A DNA stretch of 64,000 nucleotides. Source: Cladophialophora immunda. Its lineage: Eukaryota; Ascomycota; Eurotiomycetes; Chaetothyriales; Herpotrichiellaceae. The stretch is taken from the NCBI RefSeq assembly GCF_000835495.1, contig NW_015622543.1:1596239-1660238 (forward strand), written 5' to 3'. The notes under the pieces are model-generated. The model was not told where the DNA came from and did not search any database. It worked only from the letters and a program-made list of their open reading frames with translations. The position numbers and the translations under genes are program-made. Of this stretch, positions 37,326-47,902 are shown piece after piece (the stretch's first letter is position 1; every line of letters begins with the position of its first letter).

Positions 37326-37914
37326 CAAAAAAACCAAAGCCCCAACCAAAAAAAGGAAAGAGAGAAGAGAGCTTAAGCTGAGCGAGAACCACGCAAACAA
37401 AAGAAGCCCGTTGCCAAATCCGCCACCCCGACCACCAGAGCCGCCAACAAGTCCCCCAGACAAACGACCCGAAGAACCCGGAGGAGGGGGGGAAGGAGAG
37501 GGGGAGGTAGAAGCGGGCGGTCAAGGAGCAGCGGAGCCAAAAGTCGATACCGAAGCGGGAGTCGATGCCCAAGACCACAACGCTGACAAAGAAACCGAAA
37601 CCGAAACCGAAACCGAAGCCGACATCGAGAGCGAAAAGGCAAAAGAAAACAAAAAATCAAGACATGATACCCATTCAAGTAATGACCACACGGACGAGCA
37701 GCCCCTTTCCAAGGAAGAATCCCCAGAATCCCACCGGACCGATCCCTCCCCGGCAGCAAAGAGGGATCCCTCGTCCGCGTACAAGGCGTTGATCATGGAT
37801 GCATGGCGGTTCTCGTCGACGGGGAACCGGGCGGAGAGCATGTTTCTGGCCTCGGCCTGGGCTGTGTATTTTGTCTATTATTTCGGATACGCATTTGGGA
37901 GAAACGTCGCTTGA
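37326..37914 (+). other. candidate 3' exon of the BTB gene
   Basis: An open frame in the phase needed after donor 37185 (acceptor CGAAG at 37325). It encodes a Lys/Arg-rich start, Pro-rich and Gly/Glu-rich tracts, a Glu-Thr dipeptide repeat (37597-37617), and an ordered-looking hydrophobic end (YKALIMDAWRFSS, then FLASAWAVYFVYYFGYAFG). The total length closes in frame. The acceptor is not a classical CAG, and the composition is low-complexity, so this remains a model. Confidence 0.4.
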
Positions 37915-39044
37915 AAATGAAAATCCATCCACCTCCCAAAAAGGAACTACGTTTCTTTTCTCTCTGCCCATGTGCTTATCGCTGCGCAGTGCCTTTGCCG
38001 AATCAAGGCGCTGCTGCTGCTGCTGCTACTACTACTACTGCTGCTTTCCCTCTTACAATGGTCCCCTCATCAGCCCTATAGTGGTTAGTGGTCGTCTGGG
38101 TAGCAATTGGCCGGAATGCAGAATTCTCACAACACGACGAAGACAAGAAGCAACCAGGGGTAGAAAGGTAAACTGTATTGATACTCCCCCAGTACTTGAG
38201 GAGTTGCCACCATCCGTCCACACAAGGCGGCAAGCAGCCTAATGACATCGCGTTATCGAGGCTGGGCAAGTATTGACCAAGACCAACATCCTGTCAGCCG
38301 CGATCAAAGCCTCAGCCCTCGCCTCGACACATCCAAGCACTGCCCCGTAACCCTCGGTCCGGGATGAGGCACTAACTAACCAGTAAGAACAATCATGGAT
38401 ACAATCGCGAAGTCCAATGTCCGCTTCCCGGGTCACAACTTTCACTCCTTGTCTCCAGCCCTTCCTTCGCTGCACAATGCACAATGAAAGTGCCCTCTGC
38501 CAGCCGGGCCTCCAGCAGTCGGTTTCCCACATTCCTTCAGAAATTCCCTCACCTCGTCCATCCCAATGACATGACTGATACAGGCGCATTCCATCCAGGG
38601 CTAACGTTGGAGCATCATAACCGAGCTGGGGACGTAAATCTCTGTGTAGGTCAATTGGTTGCTCCCAAGAATCTTCGAGGTCTCGGTATGGAGAAAGGCG
38701 AAGAGGTGATATGAATGATAGTCTGCACTCGATTCCATTAACTAGGGCCGCTTTTATGGTCACTGGTTCCGTTCACCGCCATGCATGGCACATCGCTTTT
38801 GACATTAGTGGCTTGTGAACTTTTGCCGCTTGACTTTTGTATCTTCCTCCTCCTATCGATGAATGCTCGCTTTTATCTACAAAGAAGGCGCTGCAATGAT
38901 TTCAAGAACGATCGCGAAATATGACGGGAAGACTCGTCATCGTCTAGAAGGCATGATATAATCGTGATCGACGGCCAGTTCGGTTGACAAAAGGAGTATG
39001 GCGAAGACGACATCATGCACTTCATGCACAGGTTTTTCCGAGCT
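37915..39044. other. convergent intergenic region with CTG/CTA microsatellite
   Basis: About 1.1 kb between converging genes. A trinucleotide run of CTG and CTA units occupies 38011-38046. A minus-strand frame at 38239-38763 and others have no recognisable domain. Confidence 0.55.
38011..38046. repeat. (CTG)n(CTA)n microsatellite
   Basis: Twelve consecutive CTG or CTA triplets: CTG repeats, then CTA repeats, then CTG again, in non-coding DNA. Confidence 0.9.
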
Positions 39045-41753
39045 TTAATTGGATATCCGCTGGTAGAACAATAGATAGGCAACCTTGTTGTCCTTGACGG
39101 CGTACTTGGGGTTTGGCGTCTGTTTCCCGGATGAGTCTTTCGGCGTGGAAGTTCCGTTTACCACAGCGCTCATTGTCGATTTAGATCTCGAATGTCCATT
39201 GACTTGGCTCCACGTTTTGTCCGAAGTGACATCCTCGTCGGCGTCTTGGTCAAATTGCTCGAATCGATTACCGCCAGCTGTGTGGCGTTCGAGCGCTGCT
39301 GCAAGGACCTTCGGATCTTCCTCGCTGCCGCCCTCTGCAACTTCTTCGGACCTGATACGGCGCAGTAATGTGTCGTCCATGCGGATCCATTCGCGGCCAT
39401 CTTGGCGGCGGATGTCAACAGTGTAGTGGCCGCCGTTGGCATTCTTGCCATGATGGTAGATGACACCTGTAAGGCGGTACTTTGGTAGGCCGCCGTGAGC
39501 CGTGTACTTGTTCCGTACTTGCAGGGGGAACACCTCCTTGGGAATTTCGAGTTCCAAGGGGTAGCCGACTCTTTTCCAGATCTTCTCCGCACGTTTCGTG
39601 GTGTTGTCATAATGGAATCGTTTGAGATGTAGGATCAGGACCGGAGGTAGAGTTTCAATGAAGACTTGTTTTGTCGCAGTGGCTCTTACTCCTCTCGGAG
39701 TGTAAAAATCGCCTTGCATGCTTTCGGGTCTCGTGAGTCCTTTCAAAGCGTCAATGATGTTGTTTACTTGAGGAGAACCGATATCAAGCTGTAGGGGTGA
39801 GTATGGCTCCAAAGTGACGGACAGCTTGTTCCCGGAAACCTTTAGTTCGGATCGAAGTTTGCCACCAAAGATGTTGGTCACAGGAGACTCTGCCGCAACC
39901 ATTCCGGAGGATCGGGTGACTGCAGGCTTCTGCTTGTGGCCTACTTCCATCCAGCCATTCTCGGCATCAGCGTGCTCGGAGGCATTGGAAACGCTGCCAA
40001 CAGGCGTCGTTCGGCCGGAGCTTGAAGCTGTAGTAGATCTCATGGCGCGAGCACACTCTTCATGCAATTCTTCCAGCAAAAAGCCAAGGAACTCTTGAGC
40101 GTCCTGTTGATGGCCCCTCCTCATTTCTCGAAAACGAGGCAGATCTTTTATTGCAGCATAAACGTACTCTGGAATGAAAGAGTCGCCATAGTTTTCATAA
40201 TCATCTGGTTTCAAGCGTAGGCGGAGCTGATCCACAGAGTTTGCAGAGCAGATGATGGGGTATTCTCGTACAAACATTATAATTGCGTCGATCAAGGGAG
40301 TGTCGCTCTTGAATGTATGTGGAGCTCTGTCAGCCAATTTTGCTATGAAATCATAGAACGGCAAGCAGAAAACGAGGACTTGCAACACAGAATTCATGTA
40401 GCACATATTGCCGGTATTGACAAGACCACGCGGTTTCAGGAAAGAGATCTTAGCTGGTGCTTCAGTGATCGAGTTCATGTCGTTCAGCACATCGGATAGG
40501 GTCTCACTCTTTGCGGTTCCAGAGATGGTCGAGGCTGCCTTGGAATCCAAAGCCGTGAACGGGCCACTCCGCACATCATTTGACTTGAAAAGGTTGGCCC
40601 AAGATTTTGGAGCAGCCGGAGGCGAAACAGTGGGAGCGGCAGCTTCAGAAATTGCCTTCATCTCTGACGCCTCTGACGAAATGACTTCAGGCTCCTTTAT
40701 CTCTATAGACGGTTGTGCCGCTTCGGACGACTTTGACTGTGTCGAAACGACCGAATCACGGTGGCTAGAGCGCGCTGCGGTCGGGCTAGACGGCAGGACT
40801 GGAACGGCTGGGAGGATGGGACCAACGGGTCGAACTTTTGGTTGAGTCGGAGTCTGCTGGGACTTTGATAGGGGCCCCGGAACGGCAGAAGAAGGGGTTG
40901 TTGGCTGGGTAGAAGCGACATCTGATGGAGCATCGGATGGCAAGGGTGTTGATGCTTGTGTGACAGGCTGATCAGCGGAGACATCTGCGGGCTCATCCTC
41001 CTCTTGTGGCACAGCCTCCAATTGCTCTTGTGCCGGCTCTTCTTCAGTGGTTGCTGGAGCAGCTGGTTCCGGGGGGGTGGGCTCTACCAAGGGGTAGACC
41101 ACCGGTTCCGCGGCAAGGAGGGAGCGAGGAATCCGCCGTCTCTGTCGAGGAGCACGCGGTGGGAAGGCCTCGTCCTCAACAGATAACCAAGGGACTGGGG
41201 GATAAAAGGGATCCCTGGGAGTATCGGCGGACGGGCTCTGGACCCGTTGGGGCGCAGGAGAGATCGCTGGGGAGATGTTATCTTTTCTTGTATTCACTGT
41301 GCTTGAGGTACTGAGCGGAGGAGAAGGTGGTGTTTGAACCGGGTTTGAGGCAATGGAAGGGGCAGTCGAGGTTGGCTGCGGCGGCACAGATGCTGGGCCT
41401 TGAGGGTGTCGCGGCGCAGGCTGCACGTGCGGCTGGGAGGATACAACCAGAGGCCCGTGATGGGGAGGAGGAGCAGCAGGAGGATACTGGGGCGGCGGCA
41501 CAGGGAGCTGAGCATAATATGGCGGTCTGCCATGCATAGGATGCATGTGGGGTTGTTGATATCCATACCAGTTGGGCGGGTAGTGCTGAGGGTATTGGGG
41601 CATCATTGGGGCCATATGCTGTTGATAAAATGGCTGATATTGCGGATGCGGCCTCATGGGAGGCGGCATGTTCGCGTAGGGCACATCGTGGCGCCTCTGG
41701 GGAGGCTGCATGGGCATGGGATGTTGCCCATAGGGATGGTGATTTTGTTGCAT
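39045..41753 (-). CDS. ubiquitin-specific protease, USP10/Ubp3-like
   Basis: Single-exon 902-residue deubiquitinase starting at ATG 41753 (MQQNHHPYGQHPM). An upstream TTG in frame is not needed. Residues 1-400 are Pro/Gln/His-rich and disordered. The USP domain (about 430-902) has the Cys box NTGNMCYMNSVLQVL (nucleophile Cys451), the QQDAQEFLGFLLEELHEE block, and the His box ANGGHYTVDI (His776) followed by EWIRMDDTLLRRI. NTGNMCYMNS plus a long disordered N-terminus points to the USP10/Ubp3 branch, which removes ubiquitin from 40S ribosomal proteins and acts in stress granules and ribophagy. It sits head-to-head with a RING E3 of the RNF10/Mag2 type. Confidence 0.9.
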   Translation of the reverse strand: MQQNHHPYGQHPMPMQPPQRRHDVPYANMPPPMRPHPQYQPFYQQHMAPMMPQYPQHYPPNWYGYQQPHMHPMHGRPPYYAQLPVPPPQYPPAAPPPHHGPLVVSSQPHVQPAPRHPQGPASVPPQPTSTAPSIASNPVQTPPSPPLSTSSTVNTRKDNISPAISPAPQRVQSPSADTPRDPFYPPVPWLSVEDEAFPPRAPRQRRRIPRSLLAAEPVVYPLVEPTPPEPAAPATTEEEPAQEQLEAVPQEEDEPADVSADQPVTQASTPLPSDAPSDVASTQPTTPSSAVPGPLSKSQQTPTQPKVRPVGPILPAVPVLPSSPTAARSSHRDSVVSTQSKSSEAAQPSIEIKEPEVISSEASEMKAISEAAAPTVSPPAAPKSWANLFKSNDVRSGPFTALDSKAASTISGTAKSETLSDVLNDMNSITEAPAKISFLKPRGLVNTGNMCYMNSVLQVLVFCLPFYDFIAKLADRAPHTFKSDTPLIDAIIMFVREYPIICSANSVDQLRLRLKPDDYENYGDSFIPEYVYAAIKDLPRFREMRRGHQQDAQEFLGFLLEELHEECARAMRSTTASSSGRTTPVGSVSNASEHADAENGWMEVGHKQKPAVTRSSGMVAAESPVTNIFGGKLRSELKVSGNKLSVTLEPYSPLQLDIGSPQVNNIIDALKGLTRPESMQGDFYTPRGVRATATKQVFIETLPPVLILHLKRFHYDNTTKRAEKIWKRVGYPLELEIPKEVFPLQVRNKYTAHGGLPKYRLTGVIYHHGKNANGGHYTVDIRRQDGREWIRMDDTLLRRIRSEEVAEGGSEEDPKVLAAALERHTAGGNRFEQFDQDADEDVTSDKTWSQVNGHSRSKSTMSAVVNGTSTPKDSSGKQTPNPKYAVKDNKVAYLLFYQRISN

Positions 41754-42233
41754 CGTTTTAATCAAGTCGCGTTCAGGACCTTCTTCGCCAGGACATGATG
41801 TCAAACAGTGGGACGAAGCGCGTCTCTTTTCTCTCCGATCTGCGGTCTCCTAAACCAACGATCTCTGCTGCTCCATGATTCAGAGAGGGCGCAGAGACGA
41901 CAGACAGTTGGAGTTGACGGTGATGCGATGCTGCCAGGGCTCCTGCGCCCAGGGGAAGATGAAGGAAGGCGAGGGAAAGCGCGGTCGGTCGAGGTCAATC
42001 GAGGCGACTGCTCCCAGACAGAACAGGGCGACACGGCCACAGCTGGCTCACCGGCAGGAAGCGAGCAGGAGTAGAGAGGTGAGGATGGAGATTCCTCGTG
42101 CGATGATCAAGCAAATTATGGGAGAAGAGGTCCAAGTTGGAATCTTTCTGTGATGCGCAGTTCACTGGCAATCAACTTCGGCGGATTTCGCAGTCGGCCG
42201 GTGGGCGCTAACCACGAACCACTGCCAGGCCGG

Positions 42234-42254
42234 CTATTCGCTATTCGCTATTCG
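42234..42254. repeat. CTATTCG x3 tandem repeat
   Basis: Three perfect 7-bp units in the divergent promoter. Confidence 0.9.
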
Positions 42255-42310
42255 CCCCCTTCTCCAATTCTCTCGCCTGGCCATTAGGTAAGCCTGCTGG
42301 GCCCCCTCAG

Positions 42311-42342
42311 GTGCCTCTGGTGCCTCTGGTGCCTCTGGTGCC
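42311..42342. repeat. GTGCCTCTG x3.5 tandem repeat
   Basis: Three perfect 9-bp units plus a partial unit in the divergent promoter. Confidence 0.9.
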
Positions 42343-42657
42343 CTTTCCAGCGAGACGGTGGCCGGGAGTCACCACCACTAATTACTGGCTGTGACTGGTG
42401 CCAGAGTCATGATCGTGGTGCAGTCCCCCGCCATGACTTGCCATCGCCATAGTCTTCCACCCTGCGCTGTCGTCGATTGTTTCAACCTCATTCAACTACC
42501 ACCACCCCTTCACTGGGGGTGATTGTAGTCCCATTCAATTGCATCCGTTTATCACCCCCCCCTTCTATTGTCGTGCAGTCGTTCATCTTCCTTTGGCCGT
42601 CGAGGACTCTAGTCTGCTTCACTGCTGGCTTGAGGAGACAGTTCAGCAACAGCAGCG

Positions 42658-44769
42658 ATGTCATCCAGCGCCACCTCCATTCCGCCCACAAGCAAACTCC
42701 CTCTGTCCTCGAACTCTTCCAGTTTCTCGCTCGCTCCCCCCGATAATTCCTTTTCCAAACGCTCTAACAGCTCCGGGAGTTCTGGCGCAGCCGTTGCAAC
42801 GCGTCAGACTCCGCAGGCGCGTGGGAACCAACCTTTGAAGAAGCAGCACAAGCAACAGAGGAAGCCTCGTCTCGTTGATGAGGATGTCCTGCATGAGACT
42901 CAAGCTATGAGGTCCATCAACTCGCGCAAGGGTCAAACCTCGATCACCCACCTTATGAACTTTTCCCTGCCTCCCCGCCCTCAGCACCATTATCAGCATC
43001 ACTTCAATCATCGACACCAGAGACGCAATCCTACTTGGGGGCTTGGTTCGGGCTATCATGCTATCGACAAAGCCCGCTATGTTCACGCCAACTATCGTTT
43101 CGTCGTCCGCCCTGACCGAGAATACCACGCTCAGACAGTCGACGCAGATGTCCATGTCAGTTGGGATGCCGTCTTGCAAGTGCTGGCTTCCGCCGAGACT
43201 CAAGATGCCAGCTGCCCAATCTGTCTATCCACTCCAGTCGCTCCACGCATGGCTAAGTGCGGTCACATCTTCTGTCTACCCTGCCTCATCCGCTATATGC
43301 ATTCCACGGACGAGTCGAATCCCGTTCCCGAAAAGCGGCCGAGGTGGAAGAAATGCCCGATTTGCGAGGATAGCATTTACATATCTGATGCAAGACCCGT
43401 CAGGTGGATCCAGGGCAACGACGTCAGCATGCTGAGAGAAGGTGGTGACATCCTGCTCAGGCTGCTGAGGCGTGAGCCCGGTACAACGCTGGCGTTGCCC
43501 AGGGATACTGCTGAGGGCAGCGGCCGGTCTGAGGACATTCCCTGGTTTCATGTGGCTGGAATGATGGAATACGCTCGTTTTATGAAAGGTGGTGAAGAAT
43601 ATATGAAAGCTCAGTATGACCAGGAGATTGCGGACCTCGATACTCAAGAAAAGGAGGACGAATTGATGTTCGGTGATGATAACACTTGGACCCGGAAAGC
43701 CGTCCTGGCCATCGAAGATGCCAAACAGAAGCTGTCCGGCTTGGGCAATCCTCCTGTGGCAGCGCCAAACTCTCCCACAAAGCAACCAGAGATCCCGGAG
43801 TCGTGGGATTCGCCCGAACAGGAGGTTTCTGACCTGTCTTCAGCTGTCAAGTCATTGACTCTTGCTCAAAGCGCCTCTACGACGAAGCCTGCTTCAGTTC
43901 CCTCGAGACATGCTCACGGACCTCATCGACCGCCGTCGCACCCGTTCTATTTCTACCATGCATTACCCAACTTCTTCCTTTCACCACTAGACATTCGGAT
44001 TCTGAAGGCTGCTTTTGGCGACTTTTCCGCATTTCCTTCAACCATCCTTCCACGGGTAGAGCACATATCTACAGGGCACATCATAGACGATGACCTTCGC
44101 AAAAGAGCCAAATACATGGCTCATTTGCCATATGGCTGCGAGGTGACATTCTTGGAATGTGACTGGACAGATGTCATCAGCCCAATTGTTCTAGAGCAGT
44201 TCCAGGATGACATCAGCAAGCGACGAAAGAGGAACCTGGAAAAAGAGGCAAGGGAAGAGAGAGATAGAATCCGAGCCGAAAAGGAAGAGGACGACAAGAG
44301 ATGGGCTGCCGCCCGACGTCCGCGCAGGCCAAGTTCTGTGCCCAAGAGTTTTACTGAATCTGATTTCCAACCATTGGTGGACCGGGCAACTCATGCGAGC
44401 TCATCGCCAGGCGAGTCTGGTCTAGCTACAACACCGCCTTGGGGTAATGCCCGGGCTCAATCTGCGTTTGCGACGTTGGCCACACCAGGCACTAGTCCTG
44501 ACGCGCCTCGAACCGTCTGGGGTACAACGGCGGTGGCTCCAACCTCCCCGCCATTGCTCGCGGCCCCTGAACCTCTGAGTGCACAAGCCGACGACGGCTG
44601 GCTCCAAGGGTGGGAGCAAGATTTACTTGACGAGGGCGACGCAGTGGCCATGGTTGAGGCGTCTTTGAACAATGGTGGCTCACGCTCTGGTGGTGGAGGC
44701 CCTTCCTCGAAAAAAGGAAAGAAGAAGAAAATCACGCTGATGTCCACGGGTAATCGACGTGGCGCTTAG
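42658..44769 (+). CDS. RING-type E3 ubiquitin ligase, RNF10/Mag2-like
   Basis: Single-exon 703-residue protein. A Ser/Pro-rich N-terminus is followed by the RNF10-family segment (ITHLMNFSLPPRP, GSGYHAIDKARYVHANYRFVV). Then comes a C3HC4 RING at residues 186-236: CPICLSTPVAPRMAKCGHIFCLPCLIRYM, a spacer, then CPIC. After it are conserved blocks HPFYFYHALPNFFLSPLDIRILKAAFG and HLPYGCEVTFLECDW, a charged coiled coil (RKRNLEKEAREERDRIRAEKEEDD) and a Lys-rich tail. The arrangement matches human RNF10 and yeast Mag2, E3 ligases that mono-ubiquitylate small-subunit ribosomal proteins in ribosome quality control. Confidence 0.88.
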   Translation: MSSSATSIPPTSKLPLSSNSSSFSLAPPDNSFSKRSNSSGSSGAAVATRQTPQARGNQPLKKQHKQQRKPRLVDEDVLHETQAMRSINSRKGQTSITHLMNFSLPPRPQHHYQHHFNHRHQRRNPTWGLGSGYHAIDKARYVHANYRFVVRPDREYHAQTVDADVHVSWDAVLQVLASAETQDASCPICLSTPVAPRMAKCGHIFCLPCLIRYMHSTDESNPVPEKRPRWKKCPICEDSIYISDARPVRWIQGNDVSMLREGGDILLRLLRREPGTTLALPRDTAEGSGRSEDIPWFHVAGMMEYARFMKGGEEYMKAQYDQEIADLDTQEKEDELMFGDDNTWTRKAVLAIEDAKQKLSGLGNPPVAAPNSPTKQPEIPESWDSPEQEVSDLSSAVKSLTLAQSASTTKPASVPSRHAHGPHRPPSHPFYFYHALPNFFLSPLDIRILKAAFGDFSAFPSTILPRVEHISTGHIIDDDLRKRAKYMAHLPYGCEVTFLECDWTDVISPIVLEQFQDDISKRRKRNLEKEAREERDRIRAEKEEDDKRWAAARRPRRPSSVPKSFTESDFQPLVDRATHASSSPGESGLATTPPWGNARAQSAFATLATPGTSPDAPRTVWGTTAVAPTSPPLLAAPEPLSAQADDGWLQGWEQDLLDEGDAVAMVEASLNNGGSRSGGGGPSSKKGKKKKITLMSTGNRRGA

Positions 44770-45346
44770 CAATAGATTGGAATCTGAGATAAACTGTTGA
44801 ATTTGTTCAGAATTGACATGTGTTAACGAGATCAATGAGATGAAAGAGAAAGGAGTGCCAGGCTGTGTGATTGTAGATAGCGGCGACCAACCTTGAGTTC
44901 GCCATGAAGTATATTTGGGCGGTTGAGCAGAGATACCAGGCTCGCTGGATTTGAGATGACGAAACAGTATTCTTCTTCCTTCATTGAAGTCTGCAGAGAC
45001 AGGCAAGGCAATAGTTTGGATGAGTGGAGTGGTCGAGAAGGATCCATGTTGTGTTGGGGTTTCTTTCTCCAGCCCCGTATTCAATCTGGGAGGAAAGTCA
45101 GGGGTCTGTCGTGCCATACAGCAAATCCCATTGTGTCGAAAAGATTGATTTCCCGTCCTAGCATCAGTACATTTACTCTTTTTCATCGTTACATTCTTGC
45201 CCTTGGCCTTCTTTGATCCATAGGCTGCTATGGTTCTCTCAAGGTCCGCCCACCCACATCTTGAGTCAGTGCAACCTCACGCATCCGTAGAGACCGCATT
45301 CGTTTAATCCTTCTAGTCAACAGTCTATGTCCCGTCTAGGAAACAT
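44770..45346. other. convergent intergenic region
   Basis: About 0.58 kb of 3' flanks of two converging genes. A minus-strand stretch at 44680-45186 has no domain. Confidence 0.55.
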
Positions 45347-46299
45347 CTAGACATCGATAGCGTCCACGACGACGCCCTTGACCCAGTCGTATCCCATGAC
45401 CCTGGCGACCTCCTGGGCAGTCTCGTGGCTCACCAGGGCACTGACGAGGTACAGGCTCGCGTCGATGCCGCTGACCGTGCCGCCGCTGGTGATGACACGC
45501 ATGCCGCCCAGCTTCATGCTCTGGCGGCGCACCAGGTTCTCGTGTTTCAGGTTGCTCTCGCGCCGGGCCAGGGAGCCCTTGCGCGCGGTGCTGCCCTTGC
45601 GGTTCTTCTTGAACACGTAGGGGTTCTCGTCCAGGTTCTCGCCCAGGTCGAAGCGCGCGTTGTTGACCACGTAGCGCTCCTCCATGACGTCGGTGCGCTC
45701 GCCCATCTCGCGCGCCGCGGCGTCCTGGCACTCCTTCTCCAGCTTGATGTAGAAGTCCGGGTGTGTGGTGCCCGCGAGCCCCTGCAGGAGTCCCTGGCTG
45801 GCCAAGAAGAGCGCCGCCGTGTCCACGGCCAGCACGGTCCGCTCCCTCGCCGGGTCGGCGGTCTGGGCTTCGGCGAAGGCCTTGATGATCTGGGTAGGCT
45901 CGGCCTTGTCCTTGAGCACCTGCATGCATTTCTCCTTGCCGCCGGGGACGACGAGGACGTCGAACTCCCGGAGGCGCTTGTGCGCTTCCTTGAAGGAGAT
46001 GTGGGCAGTCAAGGTGACGCCTTGGGCGGTCAGGACGTGTTCCTGCGCGGCGGCGAAGGTGACATCGAAGGCTTTGGTTTCTGCGGTGGCTCGCGTGTCA
46101 GCTTGGTCTGGTGTGGAAAGGCGGTCGCGTGATGCGGGGCCCGGGAAGGGGGAGAGTATCTACCTGGGTCGCTGGCGTTGTATTGTGCGTGAGTGAGAAC
46201 TTCAAGCGGGCCCGCAAAGTCGAGTAGGTCCATGCCATCGTGCATGGTGAAGAGGACCTGGATGGGCTCGTTGGCCTCGGTGTCCTGAATCGCACTCAT
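45347..46299 (-). CDS. DJ-1/PfpI superfamily protein lacking the nucleophilic-elbow cysteine
   Basis: Two exons, 46299-46164 and 46107-45347 (56-bp intron), closing in frame at 298 residues. The N-terminus (IQVLFTMHDGMDLLDFAGPLEVL) and VLVVPGGKEK are typical of the isonitrile-hydratase-like branch of DJ-1/PfpI. The elbow, usually VCTGA, reads AVDTAALFLASQGLL, so the nucleophile position is Asp141. TTHP and VITSGGTVSGIDASLYLV follow as expected. Between them is an inserted basic Ser-rich segment (RKGSTARKGSLARRES, then RRQS) with several RRxS-like phosphorylation candidates. The fold assignment is strong; classical cysteine chemistry is unlikely. Confidence 0.85.
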
Positions 46300-47902
46300 C
46301 TTGCCGGCTGTGGGTGGGTATGTGTTTGGGAGAGGAAATAGAGAAGGGAGATGTGCCTAAAGTAGCCAGAGGATGTTTTGTAGGTTGTTTGTTGGAGTGA
46401 TTGAAGAATTTCGAAGGCCTTGTGTGGAGGTTGTGGTGGTGTGATGGCTGGGCTGCGGTGACTGAGTGAAGGGAAGGGCGAAGGAGGACGAAAGGGTTCG
46501 ACAGGTGGCCTTCCCGGCGCAGGTGGCTCGGCGGTTCGTTTCTGCGGAGACCCCACGAATTCCATGAGCGCAGTGGCTAAAAACGTGGGGTATTGAGAGG
46601 CACTAAATGAGGGGCACCAGACCATGCCATGGCCACCAGGGCGCAGGCAAATCGTCGGGGATTGAATGGGAAGGTCGCAGTCTCTTCCTACCGCTCACCA
46701 CCACCCTTCTGCCTCTCCTGTCACTATCAACAGCATTACAAGCCTACAACGGCCAAAGGTGGCACTGCCAGATGACCCAAGCGAGAACATTCACCGCCTC
46801 AGCCTGTGGGTTCTTGATACCTAGGTAGAAGCCTATCAAAGTCTCTCGCTCTTCCACGAACAGTTCCTCTTCCATGAACTCAAGGGGTTCAATGGACATC
46901 AGCTGCCTTTTCTCCCTTTCTCTTTGCCTACTCTCCAATAACGAAGCTGGAATCTATCATTTTGATCTGCAATGTGCTTCCCAGTTCAGGCAGGCTTGCA
47001 TTGTGTCAGCTGCACGTTGACGAAGTTTGAAGATACGTGGAACATGCAATCACCAATCGACCTGAGCAGCACTTGCGCCTTTGCTTCCAGGATATCTTAG
47101 CCCTACTCAGAGAAACACGAAAGTCCAATCCGGGAGTGGTGCATCATGCACGGTCCATGACGCGTCTGAGGCTCCTTTGCAAACACCAAGAATCATGTGC
47201 TGCCAGATGCAACCCTTCTCATGAAGCCTAACACGTCGACGGAAAACGACAGCCCTTTGATGTCTGGCTCCTCTTCCCGTGTCAGCAACCAAGGTCTAGA
47301 CCTTTGCATGCGCTGTTCGAGCAGGACATGATTCGTTTCTGCCCACGAACCTCGCTGCGAGCCCGACCTGATAGGAATGAGTGTCCAGAAGGCGGTGTAG
47401 AAGGTGGCGACAGGGACTGGTGATTGTGCCAGTTGGGACAGGCTGGGTAGCCTGATGGTGTGCACACTCCCTGTCTTCTTTATGCCCGATGATGTTTTGT
47501 TATGCATCTGTCGTTTGTCCATATCCGCGTGATCAATTGGGCTGTTTGAGCCGCAGCGGCCTCTATTCCCCTTGTCAAGAGCGGCCTTCTACAGGGCATG
47601 GTTGGGACAAAGAAGCGTCCCGGCGTTCACACTTGGTCTTCGATGGCTTCCCTGGTTCTGCCCACCTAAGAAGGGGGGCATGTTGAGCAGTATTTAAAGG
47701 CGTTCGAGGGCGCGCCTTGTCTTTTCTAACATCGCACTCTGCAGTTCACTGGCTTGTCAATTGTACTGTAATGTGAACAACAAACAGAATTTGTGCCGAA
47801 GCTTTATTGTGAAGCGAGGCCTTGATCGATATCAGTGGCCCTCCAGCCCCCAGGACCGTGCAATACCTTTATCGAGGTCAACCCTAAAAGGTGCAGACAA
47901 AA
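46300..47902. other. 1.6 kb region without a recognisable gene
   Basis: It contains the promoter of the DJ-1-like gene. Short frames at 46296-46625 (-), 46607-46828 (+) and 47193-47522 (-) show no domain. I see nothing else. Confidence 0.5.

Larger units (their letters stand above)
41754..42657. promoter_or_regulatory. shared divergent promoter of USP10-like and RNF10-like genes
   Basis: 904 bp between two opposite ATGs. It contains two short tandem arrays (42234-42254 and 42311-42340) and a pyrimidine-rich run before the plus-strand ATG. Overlapping open stretches at 41808-42153 have no domain. Confidence 0.6.
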
